A DNA stretch of 64,000 bases, from the NCBI GenBank assembly GCA_022225965.2, contig JAKJXP020000016.1:1-64000 (forward strand), given 5' to 3'. Of the stretch, positions 47,932 to 59,867 are shown piece after piece. Every line of letters begins with the position of its first letter. Within the stretch, counting starts at the first letter, position 1. A program made the translations under genes and the position numbers. Under the pieces are notes generated by a model. That model had not been told where the DNA came from, ran no database searches, and saw only the letters and a list, made by a program, of their open reading frames with translations. Source of the DNA: Diatrype stigma (lineage: Eukaryota; Ascomycota; Sordariomycetes; Xylariales; Diatrypaceae).

Positions 47932-48046
47932 GTCACCGCCGAGGGAGCCGGAGCCGGTGCCGGACCCCGAGGACCCTGGTCCGCCCTATTGCTTTGGATG
48001 CTGGGGAATGACGTGGGATATAAATGGGTTTTGGATGCCTGTGTGA
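46511..48046 (+). CDS. Divergent protein kinase with proline-rich tail
   Basis: Exons 46511-46762, 46834-47104, 47160-47416 and 47567-48046 give 419 residues. N-lobe: glycine loop SQGAYGVVVRV, the Lys in LAVKRAL, Glu in NEIKWLK, RGAEHIVKIV, and hinge VIAMEYLENGSW. C-lobe: catalytic loop HGDLHLSNVMF, metal motif IDLGS in place of DFG, and the closing DLRDVIARCMAKQEADRPT. The residues needed for phosphotransfer (Lys, Glu, Asp, Asn, Asp) are present, but HGDLHxxN resembles aminoglycoside/choline kinase-like folds more than the usual HRDLKxxN. A run of ten prolines and a PEPVPDPEDPGPP acidic stretch follow. Introns of 71, 55 and 150 bp were placed by frame; the first and third are less certain. 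Partner and substrate are unknown. Confidence 0.75.
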
Positions 48047-48115
48047 TTTGCTCTAGAAAAAGAGGTATGCCGTAGGAAAGGATATGCTGAGGCGGTACGT
48101 GGATGATCTAGACGT

Positions 48116-48170
48116 CAGCGTTGCCAGCAATTCAATTAATCAACAGATTTCGAATTTTTTGATTAATACA
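48116..48170 (+). repeat. hAT left terminal inverted repeat
   Basis: The first 21 bases match the right end except for two C/T differences. A second shared block, TTTTTTGATTAAT, follows after a short length difference. Confidence 0.85.
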
Positions 48171-48329
48171 ATTATAATCAAAAAAGAAGCCCTTTTTCCG
48201 CGTTTTGAGGCTAATTAATATAATTAAAGCTTTAATTAAGTAAATACCGGGCCGTACGTTAATGCGAACCTACCGGAGGTTCGGCATTTACTGTAACCCC
48301 TTTAATCATTTCCTATAATTCTTCCGAAT

Positions 48330-48560
48330 CGTCCTTAAGCTAATGCTTTAAGCATTAAATAATTTTTAGCATCGAAATTTTAATGTTATTCCGTTAAGAG
48401 GTTATCGTTAGCTTGTATTAGCTAAATATTCTTTTATATTTAGTTAATATAAAAGAAGCAAAAAAAACGTTAATTGCAAAACGGCTAAACTTGGGAAATT
48501 TCTTTCGATAATCCCTTTATTATCCAAGTATATTTTTATTTAAACGGATAAAGCCGGTTC
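48330..48560 (-). pseudogene. hAT transposase C-terminal (dimerisation) remnant
   Basis: On the minus strand NFPSLAVLQL and, in an adjacent frame, FPKFSRFAINVFFASF...KRIFS lie at about 48,425-48,510, followed by TSxRNNIKISMLKII and CLKH before 48,340. The order and spacing match hAT C-terminal domains, with several codons changed C to T or G to A. A clean minus-strand frame at 49556-49747 may be another transposase piece, but I could not place it. Confidence 0.75.
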
Positions 48561-51439
48561 TTTTTATTATGAAATAACGTTAAAATTTATTTTTATTCTC
48601 GTCGTCCGTAAATTCGGGAATAATATTATCGAATAAGGCGTTAATAAAGAAAAGCTTTTCCTTTTTCTTACGAGGATGAATTAAAGGCCCAAAAGCAATC
48701 GTAATTTCATCGGCTTCTTTAAAATTCGAACCGTTCGAATTAACGGGTATATCCGAATTAATAGTTTTATTTAAATTTACGTATTGTTATAATTAATATT
48801 CGGTAATCCTTTTTTTAATACTTTTAATTAAGCCGGTATCTAATATTTAAATATTCCTTAAGCGCTTGCTTAAATAAAGAATAATAAAGGCCCAATATAT
48901 AATAACCTTATTTAATATCTTTCGATATTTTTAAAGTTTTTCGTAAGTCCGCTTTAAGCCGGTCCGAATTTCGTTATAATTATCTTTTCCGAAAATCTCG
49001 GAATCCGCCCGATTAAAATGGACATTTCCTTTTTTTCTTTTGCGAATATTTAATCGAATCATAATTTCGAGGCCGCGTTTAATAAGAATTCGTTTACGTT
49101 TTAAGGTACGTTAAATAAGCGTTTAAAAATGTTAAGATATGGTATATTAAAAGAAAGCAATAAATTAAAAGAAATCGAATAAATCGTTTTGGTAAATACC
49201 GTATTAATAAAAACGAATATATAACGGGAAAAAAGAAAAAAAGGCATACATTATTTTCGTTTTTTTTTAATAATCTAAATTTATTTAATTATTGCCGAAG
49301 GTTTATTTTTAATTCGTATAAAAAAGGCATTATTATATTAATATTAACGCAATTTAATTCGTATTATAATATTATTTCCTCGAAAATACGAAGAATTCCT
49401 TTTATTATTTCGAGGATTTGCCATTTTTTAAGGCTAATTTCGTATTTTTACGTTATTCGGAACCCTTTATTCGATATTCGTACTTAGAAATAATGAAATC
49501 GATTAATGGATTTCTTAAAATTTAAGGAATTACGTATTTCGTATAGCATTTCGTTTTATTTCATATCGTTATAAACTTTAAAAAAACAACCAAATTTATT
49601 TTCGTTATCGAAATCGTAAATGGAAGCATAAAAAATAGGATATTCGATTTTATCGGCTTTATCGTTGGCATTCTCGAAAAATTTATCGACAATTTCCTTA
49701 ATAATTTCGCAATCGACGGCTTCCTTTTTAGCCTTAAAGGCCCGCATTTTTCGCCGGAAAATATCGCGCCATAAGGCATTTTATTATATAAAGTTATTAA
49801 CTTTATAAATTTTATCGATCGAATTAATAGTAATAATTTTAGCGTTGCTATTATTTTTTTTTATAAAAACGAAGGCGATAATTACGATATTAATAATATG
49901 CCTTTAATAGCAAAAGCGCCGTATGGCCATTATTTATTAGGCATTATGCTTAAAAAAGGGAAATATAAGGAATATAAGAAATAAGAATGTTTCGAATATA
50001 AGGCGGAAAGTTTTATCGTTAATTGGAAATATTTTTATTAATAGCTATTTTATATAATTTAAATAGGAAATTTACTTTTTGCGTTATTTAAAATAAAAAA
50101 TCCGAACCGGTAATTAATACCGTATAAATCCAATATATTTTAAAAATGAAATAACATGTTTTTTATAATATAATTACCCGTTATTTTCCGTATTGCAATA
50201 AGCCGCATTCGAAATTTTTATCGGCTATCCATAAAATAAGCAATTACCTTTAACATTTCTTTTTTATTTAAGGATTCCTATATATTAAACGAAAAATGGA
50301 TTTTCGAAAAGGCATCGTTATAAAGTTATTATATAATAGCAATACGGATAAATAAAAAAAGCCGTTTTAATTAGGTTATAATAATGCTATAAAAATTACG
50401 AAAAATCTTACCGGCGAAAGTGCAATTAAAAAAACCTAATAATTCTTAAAATTAATTCCGAACGCAAATAGCCGGAAAAATATTATATATCGTAATTAAT
50501 TTCATTAGCCGCTATTTATAATTATTTATCGTATTTCGTACGGGCTATCGTTAAACGTAATTTCTAATTTATTAATAAATCGAAAAGGCGAACGTATTTT
50601 CTTAATTATTAAAGGAATTATTAAAAGCACTTTCCGATTGGTTCATAATAATAACGTAATAATACTTCGTAAAATAATATTTAAAACCATTAATAATTCG
50701 AACTTTATATTTCTTCGTAAAGCCTTTTTAATTATAACGATAATAATATTACCATTTATCGCCCATATCGATATCGAAAATGCCGTTTTCGTTTTCGACC
50801 TAAAGCATTTCGATAATATATTCGCTATGCTTTAAAATGCCGGACTTCGCGCCGTTCGATTCGAGCCACGAATAAGCGATATATTCGCTATTATTAAGCT
50901 TTATTCGAAAAAGCTTTCTTACGTTCGTATTAGGCTATATAAAAGCAGCTTTTTTTAGGAACTATTAATAAAGGGGAATCTTTGAAATATAAAAAAAAAA
51001 ACGCCTTAACGCAATTCGAAAAATGAATTAAATATCGTAAAAGTATCGCGAAAAAAAGTAACTTATTAAAATAAAGATATATTAAATATAATAAAAATAA
51101 AAAGAATTTAAAATAATAAATTATTAATAAAAGCTTTATTTATTTATATAAAACATTATAATTTTAATATAATACCTTAATTATAGGCAATCGGAAATAC
51201 CGAAATGGCTCGACTGTATTAAACCAGGATTCGAAATACCAGAAAATTTTAACGATTCCTGCTTATAAATAATACGAATAAGCTTATAATAAGTACTTTC
51301 GAAAAGGCTTCGATCGGCATCGCGGTTATCGAAATACGCATTATACGCTTAATAATTAACAAAAACAATTAATTAAAAAAACCTATTACTTATCTTAATC
51401 AAAATAAACGATTCCGTTAATTAACGAAAACAATTTAAT

Positions 51440-51486
51440 TAAGAAATCAATTAATCAAAAAATCGATTAAATTGCTAGCAACGCTG
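51440..51486 (-). repeat. hAT right terminal inverted repeat
   Basis: This is the inverted partner of 48,116-48,170, ending TTGCTAGCAACGCTG before the duplicated CTAGACGT. Confidence 0.85.
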
Positions 51487-51494
51487 CTAGACGT

Positions 51495-52909
51495 GCGTGA
51501 TTATAAAGGGGGGTCTGTGGAGAGCTCATGGGCTCAGGAAGCGGAAATTGCTATGTAGGGAGCCTTGGTTTTTTCGTTGAGCATATATGTGAATGAATGG
51601 GACGTGAGACCTCTCCATGAACATTGGATCAACCCATGGCAGAGATCTCTGCACCTGACCTGACCTTGAATCCGCAAGTCGACCTCAATACGCACCCAGG
51701 GGTTCTATTCTTGCAGCCGCCTTCTCACTCTCCGCCAAATGGTTATGTAAGGGCACCGACCCCCTTCGAAAACATCACCAAGACGTGTTGACTTGCTGCA
51801 TCGCAACGCAGCCCTTATCCACAATGGCCATATCGCAGCATGTAGGCGCAACAGGAAATGCCTTGATGGTTACGCTGGTAGTGTTAGGGATACCTAGAAT
51901 CTTCCTGTTTTGGGGCGCTGCTCGAGCTGTACTACGCATGTCTACACAACTTGGCTATTTCTGAGCGTAGGCTGTGGACTGACTGACGAAACATGGGAAG
52001 AAAAGAGATTGAATTAGCTCGCAAGGTATTTGATAGACTATTATTTGCACATTGGCCGACTGTATCTGTTGGCTTGTGATGGCCTCCCTGATAATAACTA
52101 CTCTCCCTCGTTGGTATTGGGTGTGGGTTCATTGTTACCTGCCCGCATACCTAAGCTCACAGCTATGGAAATTACGTTAGTGAAGCGAAGCATCCTGAGC
52201 AAATTATCTCTGTTCTTGGCGATGAGTAACACAACCCATTGAGTTGTGTGAAATCTTCTATGCAGCCATATATATTGAGCTCATCATTTTGTCGTAGTTA
52301 CAGCATTGGGCGTAGTTATTGTGAGAGTCTATGGATCTAAGCAGAACTGAAGCACCCAGCTGCATTCCCTGCTCGACGGTTCCAAGTTAGGTTACTTCGT
52401 ACAGTTTTGAATCAAAGTTCGTGAGATTCGTGAGATTCGTGGCAGTTTGGAATGATAGCGGGAAAGCCGGTGACATCACCCGCGGCAGCAATTCAAACAC
52501 GCTTGTCTCTAAGCGGAAACCGGTCATGGAGTAGGTAAGCACGAGGCGGAAGCAAGGAACGGGCGGACGGGAAGATGCACTGGCTGCCGGGAGTGCACGG
52601 ATCTCATAACGACCAAGGCATCACTATCGAAGATAGCATCGTCTGAAAAGCCTGGAAGCTTGGTGGGTTGGAAGCATGGAATTCTTCTGGAACAACATTG
52701 GACGATTCTTATTTGCTACCGACTAGAGTACGAAGGGGGTGTGTAACATAACACAGCACCACGGTAGGGTCGGGATGCATGGATAAGTCACTTATGGGAT
52801 TATGGGATTTACTAAATACATGTTATGTAGATAAAGTACTCACAGCTTCGAAGTTTGGAATTTCTCGCGTCCAGTCCGTTTCTGCGTCCGTAGCTTGTTT
52901 GTTTCAGGG

Positions 52910-52942
<33 letters not shown>

Positions 52943-55900
52943 GCGGCCTGCCCGACAATTTCCCACGGTTACTTCGTGATTACTACGTCGGAAAGGCGAA
53001 GTTGTATATTGGACCGGGACCTACCATGCTGGCAGGCTGCATTCATAACCTACTAGCCCGACGGGTTTCACAGGGCTGAAATCAACAGTGATTAAACAGG
53101 CACTCAAAATAGAACATTGCATGATGAATACCATCTCGTGCTTGCCAGATCTTCTCTACCGGTGTCCCCTTATAGAATCCTACTACCTACACATGTACGT
53201 AGCAGTCTATGTACCTAGGTACCTAGGTAGGTAAGGGGTGTCAGGTAGGGGTGGTTATCTCCATCGGTAAAGAAAAAGAGCAACATGCCAGCCACCAAGC
53301 CACACGGTACCTGCTTGGCGTCCCAGGTCTGCTTTTGAATCAAGTTTGTCATCATGACAACTTTGTTTGTCGTCATTGCCGAATCCTATTTCGACGTACC
53401 CAGGTAGTCCAATGCTACCTAGGTAGGCGCTGTGTGTGAGCGCCATGTGCTATACGCTAGGGGTCTGGTATGCATAAAGTACTGTAGCTTGCTGACGTTG
53501 ATGATTCTCCCGACCTGGGACAAGATTCACCATGGGAACACCGACCAGCCGACATACCTACTGCATAGGCACGATTGGTATCGATTGATCACACAGGGTA
53601 TGGAAGTAAGAGTGTTCACGATATATAGAGATCTCTCCATTGCTGACAACTGTGTGGTATTATAAGCAGTTGCTTGCTACCAGCACCTAACAGGGAGCTG
53701 GGACGTGGCATATGCGGGGGAGGGCTACATGCCCAGTAGGTATGTATGTAGACTGTGTATATACGAAGTACCTAGGTAGGTAATCATGGATGTATGTAAG
53801 TATGTATGTAAGTATGTATGTATGTACATGTATGTATGTATCGTACGGCGATTTGCCATCCCATCCCAGGTGCCTTGCTTATTCCTGCGTCCAGTTGGCA
53901 CAGGCGCGAGACCGTCTGATTGCTCTTGCGTGCATTCAGTGTAGCCCCAGTATGCAGTGTATGCAGTGTATGCAGTGGTCTTGGTGTCTGATATTATGTC
54001 TCCAAGAGTAGTAAGATTACCATGCGGTCTGTGGTGACGACAGAAGCAAAAGAAGAAAATAGACTGGGTGCAACCCATCTGGCTTTATAGCCATAGCCTT
54101 GTCTTATCTTTTTGGTCTTTTGGTTCTTGAGGGTCTTGAGCAGGCAGAGCTTACTTGCCGGGTCATCAAGGCAAAATAAGAACTGCATGAGCATGACGGT
54201 GGCTGGTTGGGGTCCGGGGACGTCCCGCTGCAAGTTAAAACTACTTCGCAATACTGACTGTACATACTTTCCTATTGTACAGCTTACTGTGGTTCAAAAA
54301 TAACAACGCCAACACCAGCGCCAACGTCAACGTCAACGTCAACGTTAACGTTAACGTCGACAGCCAAACCAGGGAGAGGCTTCATGCAAAACATTCCCAC
54401 GTTTTCTGGGCACTCAGGACACTCAGATTTGTCTTGCCTTATGGATCCGATCCTCAATGAGCTGTCCCCAAGCCGAAGCTGTTCATTCTGCGTCATGCTA
54501 TATACTTGGTACGACGCTTGCTCATATACCTGATCAATTGGCCTATATATGTACACCTACCTGTGCGGGCTTGCACTTCTCCTGAGCCAGTAAGCACTAT
54601 AGACAGGTAGGTATTTACATCTGCTATATGTAGGTATGTATGGCCTGTATCAATGATTTGTTAGACAAACATCCTGATGCAGCAGCGGAAGCACAATTAG
54701 TCATAGCGATCTAAAATAGGGGTCTGTTGTGACCATGTATGTAGTATATCAGCCCATTACATCCTCATTTTTCCGAATTGTGGTGCTTCGATCTTACGTC
54801 GACTAGGTAGGTAGGTATGTAGGTACCTACATACAGACCTAGGTAGTGTATATAGTTCGAGAGGAGGCGAGAGACGCGGTACATAATGCTGCATCCTTCT
54901 AACATCAAAAGAAGTGAACAACATACATCCACAACTGGCTTAAGGTGGTTGATTGATCTTGATGGAATGCCAACCAGCCCAATCTTTGGTTTCCGTGCAC
55001 TTATGCATGCTAATATCTGCTTGTCTCCAAGGGCAGAGGAGATTTTGCACCTATTAATGGTCCTTCGGCAGCAACCTTGGAACCCCTCTCCACATGGGCA
55101 GTGGGAAAACCCTCCGTCCAGAGGGGCAGAGGGGCAGAGGGGCGGAGGGGTGGAGGGGCTGGCTCGGCTGGCAGCTAGTGAAGACACCACGGACACCCTG
55201 ACACCCTGACACCTCCAGCACCTTCATGGCTGCCAGAAAGACGGAGTCATTGAGCTGATGCGAGCTGTGCTAGCTAGGTGGTTGTATGTACATAGTAACA
55301 ACACTGACCATAGTACCATACAGCAGGTACATACAGGGAATACTGAAGAGGTGTGGCGTCCCACTCTTTCCACCACTAGGGATCTGCATGTGCATTAGCA
55401 GCTCAACCTTAAGGTGTGAGACAGACCGCCTCGAGTATTATTAGCGCTAGCCTCTAGGTACCTAGCCAGCTAGCCCGTCCCTATTGCGTCGCTGCGTTGC
55501 GGTGCTGCTACGCTACTTCGCGCACCTACAGGCTACAGCCACCTTGTCCACGGTAGCACTGCTGGAGAAGAGCGGGAGCCGGGGGCTTCTGTAGGTAGGT
55601 ACTTGTGGTAACTATTCTGAAGTGAGACCCTTTCTGCCTTTACCACCTCCTATCAAGTCAGCAAGCGTTCCAACCTTCCATCTTCCCGCTCTCCAACCAG
55701 CTTCCCTTGCTTATCGTTCACCAAGTATCCGTGCACGCGACGCAGCTTCAACCTCAGCTTCAGCCCTTGGGACGAAGGGCCGTCGGCGACGGCCTCTCAT
55801 ATCTTCTCACTACTCGAATCGATCTTGAATCTTGCGAAACAGCCGGCTTACTAGCCTCATTTCCCGTCATCTCTTGTCCGAAGTGGGTTGGTTCCTGCGA

Positions 55901-56909
55901 CCTGTTGCTGTCGTCGTGTTTGTAGCTCTGAATATCTCCCTGCATGCCTGTCCCGTCCACAGTCCGCACTCCGAACTACTCCGTACATAACATATAACCT
56001 ACATAATATCGCCGGACCCCTGAAAGGATGGATGCATACTGAATTGTGCGATAACCCCACGTTTATCGGTCCTGCCCTGTCCTGTCCCGTCCTGTCCCCC
56101 TGGCTTAATTAGTTTACGAAGTGCATGCGCCGCATCTTGTAAAACCCCAATGCTCGTTGTTCTCTGTCTGGCCGCACTTCCTGAGCACTTCCTGGGCCTA
56201 TCATCGGCATCCGTATATGGAGATAACGTGTTTACCATTATCGGCTAGGTGAATCAGTTCCAGTAAGCTTCTATTTCTTCTTACGAGTCCATCGTCACTC
56301 TTGGCTTCCGCCGATCACTGTGCAGTGGTAGTCGTGTAGCTGATCAGGGGTAGCCTCAGTCCCAAACATCTCTAGGGCGGTCAACCAGTAGGTCAAGAAA
56401 CAACATCGACAGTTGCACCAGAGATCCCACCTGACCCAAACCATGAGTCGCCGCCGCACTCGGGCCTGATACCTCATTGAAGCCCGACACCAACACCGAG
56501 CTAAGGGGCTCCGGATAGTCGATCCGCGACTTCAGTCCGATTCTAGGTCCGAATTTGCGCCATCATCACCCCCCAGAACATCCGGACAGTTCTCACCTCT
56601 CACTCTTTGGCGGGACTACGTTTCCGTCTTTACAATCGATACAAGTGGGACAATCGAACTCTTAGCACTGCTCGCTTTGCTGGGCAGACGGGCATATACG
56701 GAGGGACCTCAGCGCCACTTCAACAGGGCGTCGTCAGTATTCTCTCAATGCCCAACAAGCGGTCACGGCAATTGGAAGGGTCCAGGACAGAGCTGTTCTC
56801 GACCACCTCAGAAAGTTGAGTTACTATAGCTCTCCAGAGAACGCGGGACCCGTGCTGCTTCCGCTGGCGACAGATTGTGTTGGACTTGACCAGACCGTAC
56901 ATCATCACC
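51495..56909. other. Long gene-free, non-RIPped region
   Basis: 5.4 kb of normal base composition with no supported gene. All open frames are short and without domains. It contains a (CTG)10 run, ATGT/TATG tetranucleotide tracts (about 53,785-53,842), AACGTC hexamers (about 54,320-54,360), AGAGGGGC repeats (about 55,120-55,160) and many TACCTAGGTA-type palindromes. The last kilobase is probably the promoter and leader of the cNMP/F-box gene. Confidence 0.6.
52911..52940. repeat. (CTG)10 trinucleotide repeat
   Basis: 30 bases of perfect CTG, followed by CCGCGG. In one short plus-strand frame it would encode a leucine run, but that frame has no other support. Confidence 0.95.
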
Positions 56910-59867
56910 ATGAGGCGAAGTCGAGGTGCGACGCCAACGCCCTATAGGGCGGTGGCTCATCCCGGCAATGGACAGGCGACAGACTCGGTGTCCTTGATCC
57001 GATCTTTCAATGTCGAATCCAATCCGACACGACCTGTGCGACCATCCCCGCTGACAGCTTCCACTATCCCGGATATGCCCCTGGATATACTCGACCGCAT
57101 GCGATCCTTCCCATTGTTCATGACGGCATCCGAGGAGTTTCTCGTAGCCATTGGCAAGCATTTGAGGCCCCAGATCCACTCTGCGCATGATGTTATCTTG
57201 ACCGAGGGTGATGAGGCAAAGGCGATGTTTTGGTTAGTCCGGGGTGTCGTTGCCGTCACCTCTCGAGATGGCGAAGCTGTGTATGCCGAGCTAAAACCAG
57301 GTTCCTTTTTCGGCGAGATCGGAGTCCTCATGGATATGCCCCGAACAGCCACTATCGTCGCACGTACTAAATGCCTGCTATTGGCATTGAAAAGAGAGGA
57401 CCTTCATCAAGAGATGCCGAGGTTTCCAGAAATGGAAACAGCCATTCGGCAAGAGGCACACGAACGCCTGACAATTCTGAATAAGAAACGCCGGGAAAGC
57501 GGGCATGGTGTCAAGAATCTGAATGGTGCCAGGGCTGCGCGGGAGGCCGCTCCAGGTGAAGTCCTCACTGGTGAAGTGGGTGCTATTGCGGAGGGAGCGG
57601 TGGTCAACCATAAGAAGAGGAAATCGCCCAGTCCCAGCAGCGTGATTGAAGATCCAAGTGCCGGCAGCGCGCTTGGTAGTGGTCTCGTCAGTGTTCGACA
57701 AACACTAAAGGAACTGCCTCTCTTCTCTACGCTGCCTCCTGATATCCTTCATTTTCTCGGTATGAGTGTACAACCGAAGACATACGCACCTTTCACAGAC
57801 ATAATCCGCCAAGGCACAGTGGGCAACGAGATCTATTTCATCGTCCGCGGGGAGGCAGAAGTGATACACGATACTGCTAGGCAGGACCAAGACAGGAGGG
57901 TTACCCGATCATCATCCATGATACGGCCACGGCTGAAGCAGGGTCAATACTTCGGCGAGGTTGCCAGCCTAGGACTTTCGCACCGGCGAACTGCGACGGT
58001 CCGGTCTATCACTACTGTCGAATGCATTATGGTTGGCGGCGAAGCCTTGAACGAGCTCTGGAAGAAATGCCCTTCGGACATAAAGACTCAGGTCGAAGAG
58101 ACCGCAAGGGACAGAATGACGACGGAGGGGCGTCCGGAAATTCCAGATATCGAAATGACGGATATAGACGCCTCATCTTCGACCCCAGCCAACAGTGCCC
58201 CGCAAGTGACGTTCACCACACCTTCGAAACCCTCCTCCCCTATCATGGACGAATTAGATCAGATGAAACCGAAAGATCCAGACCCCTATCTCAGTGTTGA
58301 TATGGAGAACATGAGAACACGGCGACGGGGATCTCTCGCTCCCCCGACCCCAACAGGCGACACTTCATCTTCGCTATCAACGAATGGCACACGTCTTCGC
58401 AAGCTCGATACGGCAAGTTCCTCGAAGTTCTCTGCTCCAGATACAATGTCGCCAGACGTGGAGGCTCCACCTAAGAGGGCCAGGACCCTCCCCAGACGGC
58501 CGTATCCTGGCCAGCAATCGGCTTTACCTGATGATATGCTAGTAGCCATCTTCCAATATCTCAATATAGTAGAGCTGCTTCGGCTTCGAGAAGTTTCATC
58601 ACATTGGCGCAAGGTGCTCGCCACGTCTCCGAAACTGTGTACAGAGGTAGACCTAACGCCCTACAACCGCAGGGTTACGGACAGTGTACTGATTAACGTA
58701 CTCGCGCCGTTCATTGGCCCACGTCTCGAAGCCATCGACTTGAGCAACTGCTTCCACATTACCGACGAAGGCTTTTCGACACTGTGGAAAGTTTGTGGGA
58801 AAAACGTCAAGATATGGAAGATGAAGTCGGTCTGGGACGTATCGGCGAACCAAATACTGGAGATGAGCGACAACGCCAAGAACCTAGAAGAGGTAAATTG
58901 GAGCAACTGCCGCAAAGTAGGCGACAACCTGCTTGCCCGCGTGGTCGGCTGGGTAGTCCCCGAGCACGCGAACCCGACGGGTACGAAGCAGGTGGTCATA
59001 ACGAGCTCAGCGGCGCGCCTCCGGGGCCAGAAGCCGCAGATGCAGACGATCATGCTGCCTCCGCCGGGCACCGTTATCGGATGTCCGAAGTTGAAGAGGC
59101 TCGATTTGTCGTACTGCAAGCATATCACGGACCGCTCGATGGCGCACCTGGCTGCCCATGCGTCCAACAGGCTCGAGTCCCTCTGCCTCACGCGCTGTAC
59201 GTCCATCTCGGATGCCGGCTTCCAGTCGTGGACGCCGTTCCGGTTCCACCACCTCTCGCGGCTGTGCCTCGCCGACTGCACATACCTTTCGGATAACGCT
59301 GTGGTGTCTCTCGTCAACGCGGCCAAGGCCTTGACACACCTCGACCTGTCCTTCTGCTGTGCGCTCTCGGATACAGCGACCGAGGTTGTCGCCCTCGGCC
59401 TGCCCAATCTTCAGGAGCTGAAGATGGCCTTTTGCGGCAGCGCTGTCAGCGACAACAGTCTCGCCAGCATCGCCCTCCATCTCCATGACCTCCGTCGTCT
59501 CAGCGTCCGCGGCTGCGTCCGCGTCACTGCTGCCGGTGTCGAGACCGTCCTTGATGGCTGCGCCGCCCTCTCCTGGGCTGATGTCAGCCAATGCCGCAAC
59601 CTCGAGCCCTGGGTGAAGGGGGGTGGGGTCGAGCGCTGGGGGTACGACGAGCGGGCGCAGCAGAGGGGAAGCAACAACGTTGGGAGCGGCGGTGCAGGCG
59701 GCACCGGAGTAGGGGGCACAGACAACAAGGGGTTTTGGAGAGAGCCGACGCTGAGCATGACGATGATGACGACGACCCTTATACAGCCGCCTCGCGGCCT
59801 TCGAAACCGGCGGGCTAGACCCCCAGTCGCGTTCGTGGTAGAAAAGGGGGCCGGCGGGCTGAGGTAA
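56910..59867 (+). CDS. Protein with two cyclic-nucleotide-binding-like domains, an F-box and leucine-rich repeats
   Basis: An intronless frame of 985 residues. Two cNMP-type beta barrels occur: about 67-165 (FFGEIGVLMDMPRTATIVA, a full phosphate-binding cassette) and about 268-385 (YFGEVASLGLSHRRTATVR, with an insertion before it). A low-complexity Ser/Pro linker contains a basic PPKRARTLPRRP stretch (about 520). An F-box follows at about 537-575 (LPDDMLVAIFQYLNIVELLR), then LRRs at about 600-900 of the cysteine-containing AMN1/Grr1 type (LKRLDLSYCKHITD, LTHLDLSFCCALSD). F-box/LRR proteins recruit substrates to SCF ubiquitin ligases; the cNMP domains suggest gating by cAMP or another ligand (inference). 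The frame is also open a few codons upstream without ATG. The C-terminal 80 residues are Gly/Arg-rich and disordered. Confidence 0.9.
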   Translation: MRRSRGATPTPYRAVAHPGNGQATDSVSLIRSFNVESNPTRPVRPSPLTASTIPDMPLDILDRMRSFPLFMTASEEFLVAIGKHLRPQIHSAHDVILTEGDEAKAMFWLVRGVVAVTSRDGEAVYAELKPGSFFGEIGVLMDMPRTATIVARTKCLLLALKREDLHQEMPRFPEMETAIRQEAHERLTILNKKRRESGHGVKNLNGARAAREAAPGEVLTGEVGAIAEGAVVNHKKRKSPSPSSVIEDPSAGSALGSGLVSVRQTLKELPLFSTLPPDILHFLGMSVQPKTYAPFTDIIRQGTVGNEIYFIVRGEAEVIHDTARQDQDRRVTRSSSMIRPRLKQGQYFGEVASLGLSHRRTATVRSITTVECIMVGGEALNELWKKCPSDIKTQVEETARDRMTTEGRPEIPDIEMTDIDASSSTPANSAPQVTFTTPSKPSSPIMDELDQMKPKDPDPYLSVDMENMRTRRRGSLAPPTPTGDTSSSLSTNGTRLRKLDTASSSKFSAPDTMSPDVEAPPKRARTLPRRPYPGQQSALPDDMLVAIFQYLNIVELLRLREVSSHWRKVLATSPKLCTEVDLTPYNRRVTDSVLINVLAPFIGPRLEAIDLSNCFHITDEGFSTLWKVCGKNVKIWKMKSVWDVSANQILEMSDNAKNLEEVNWSNCRKVGDNLLARVVGWVVPEHANPTGTKQVVITSSAARLRGQKPQMQTIMLPPPGTVIGCPKLKRLDLSYCKHITDRSMAHLAAHASNRLESLCLTRCTSISDAGFQSWTPFRFHHLSRLCLADCTYLSDNAVVSLVNAAKALTHLDLSFCCALSDTATEVVALGLPNLQELKMAFCGSAVSDNSLASIALHLHDLRRLSVRGCVRVTAAGVETVLDGCAALSWADVSQCRNLEPWVKGGGVERWGYDERAQQRGSNNVGSGGAGGTGVGGTDNKGFWREPTLSMTMMTTTLIQPPRGLRNRRARPPVAFVVEKGAGGLR

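Larger units (their letters stand above)
48108..51494 (-). mobile_element. RIP-degraded hAT DNA transposon with 8-bp target duplications
   Basis: The element proper is 48,116-51,486 (3,371 bp). Outer flanks are identical 8-mers CTAGACGT (48,108-48,115 and 51,487-51,494). The ends are inverted: left CAGCGTTGCCAGCAATT, right reverse-complemented CAGCGTTGCTAGCAATT; the one difference is a C/T transition. An 8-bp duplication and CAG-starting ends define hAT elements. On the minus strand at about 48,425-48,505 a frame reads FPKFSRFAINVFFASF and ends RIFS, the decayed hAT dimerisation motif (FPxLSxxAxDxLxxPASTAxxERxFS). A CLKH run follows at 48,340-48,385. The interior is CpA-poor with many TAA stops. 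Composition changes exactly at the element's ends. Confidence 0.9.

Noticed and set aside
49556..49747. Clean 63-codon minus-strand frame inside the hAT block as a separate gene
   Set aside because: It lies within the transposon on the transposase strand, so it is better seen as part of the dead element.
52779..52979. Leucine-run frame over the CTG repeat
   Set aside because: The frame exists only because CTG repeats are open in every frame; nothing else supports it.
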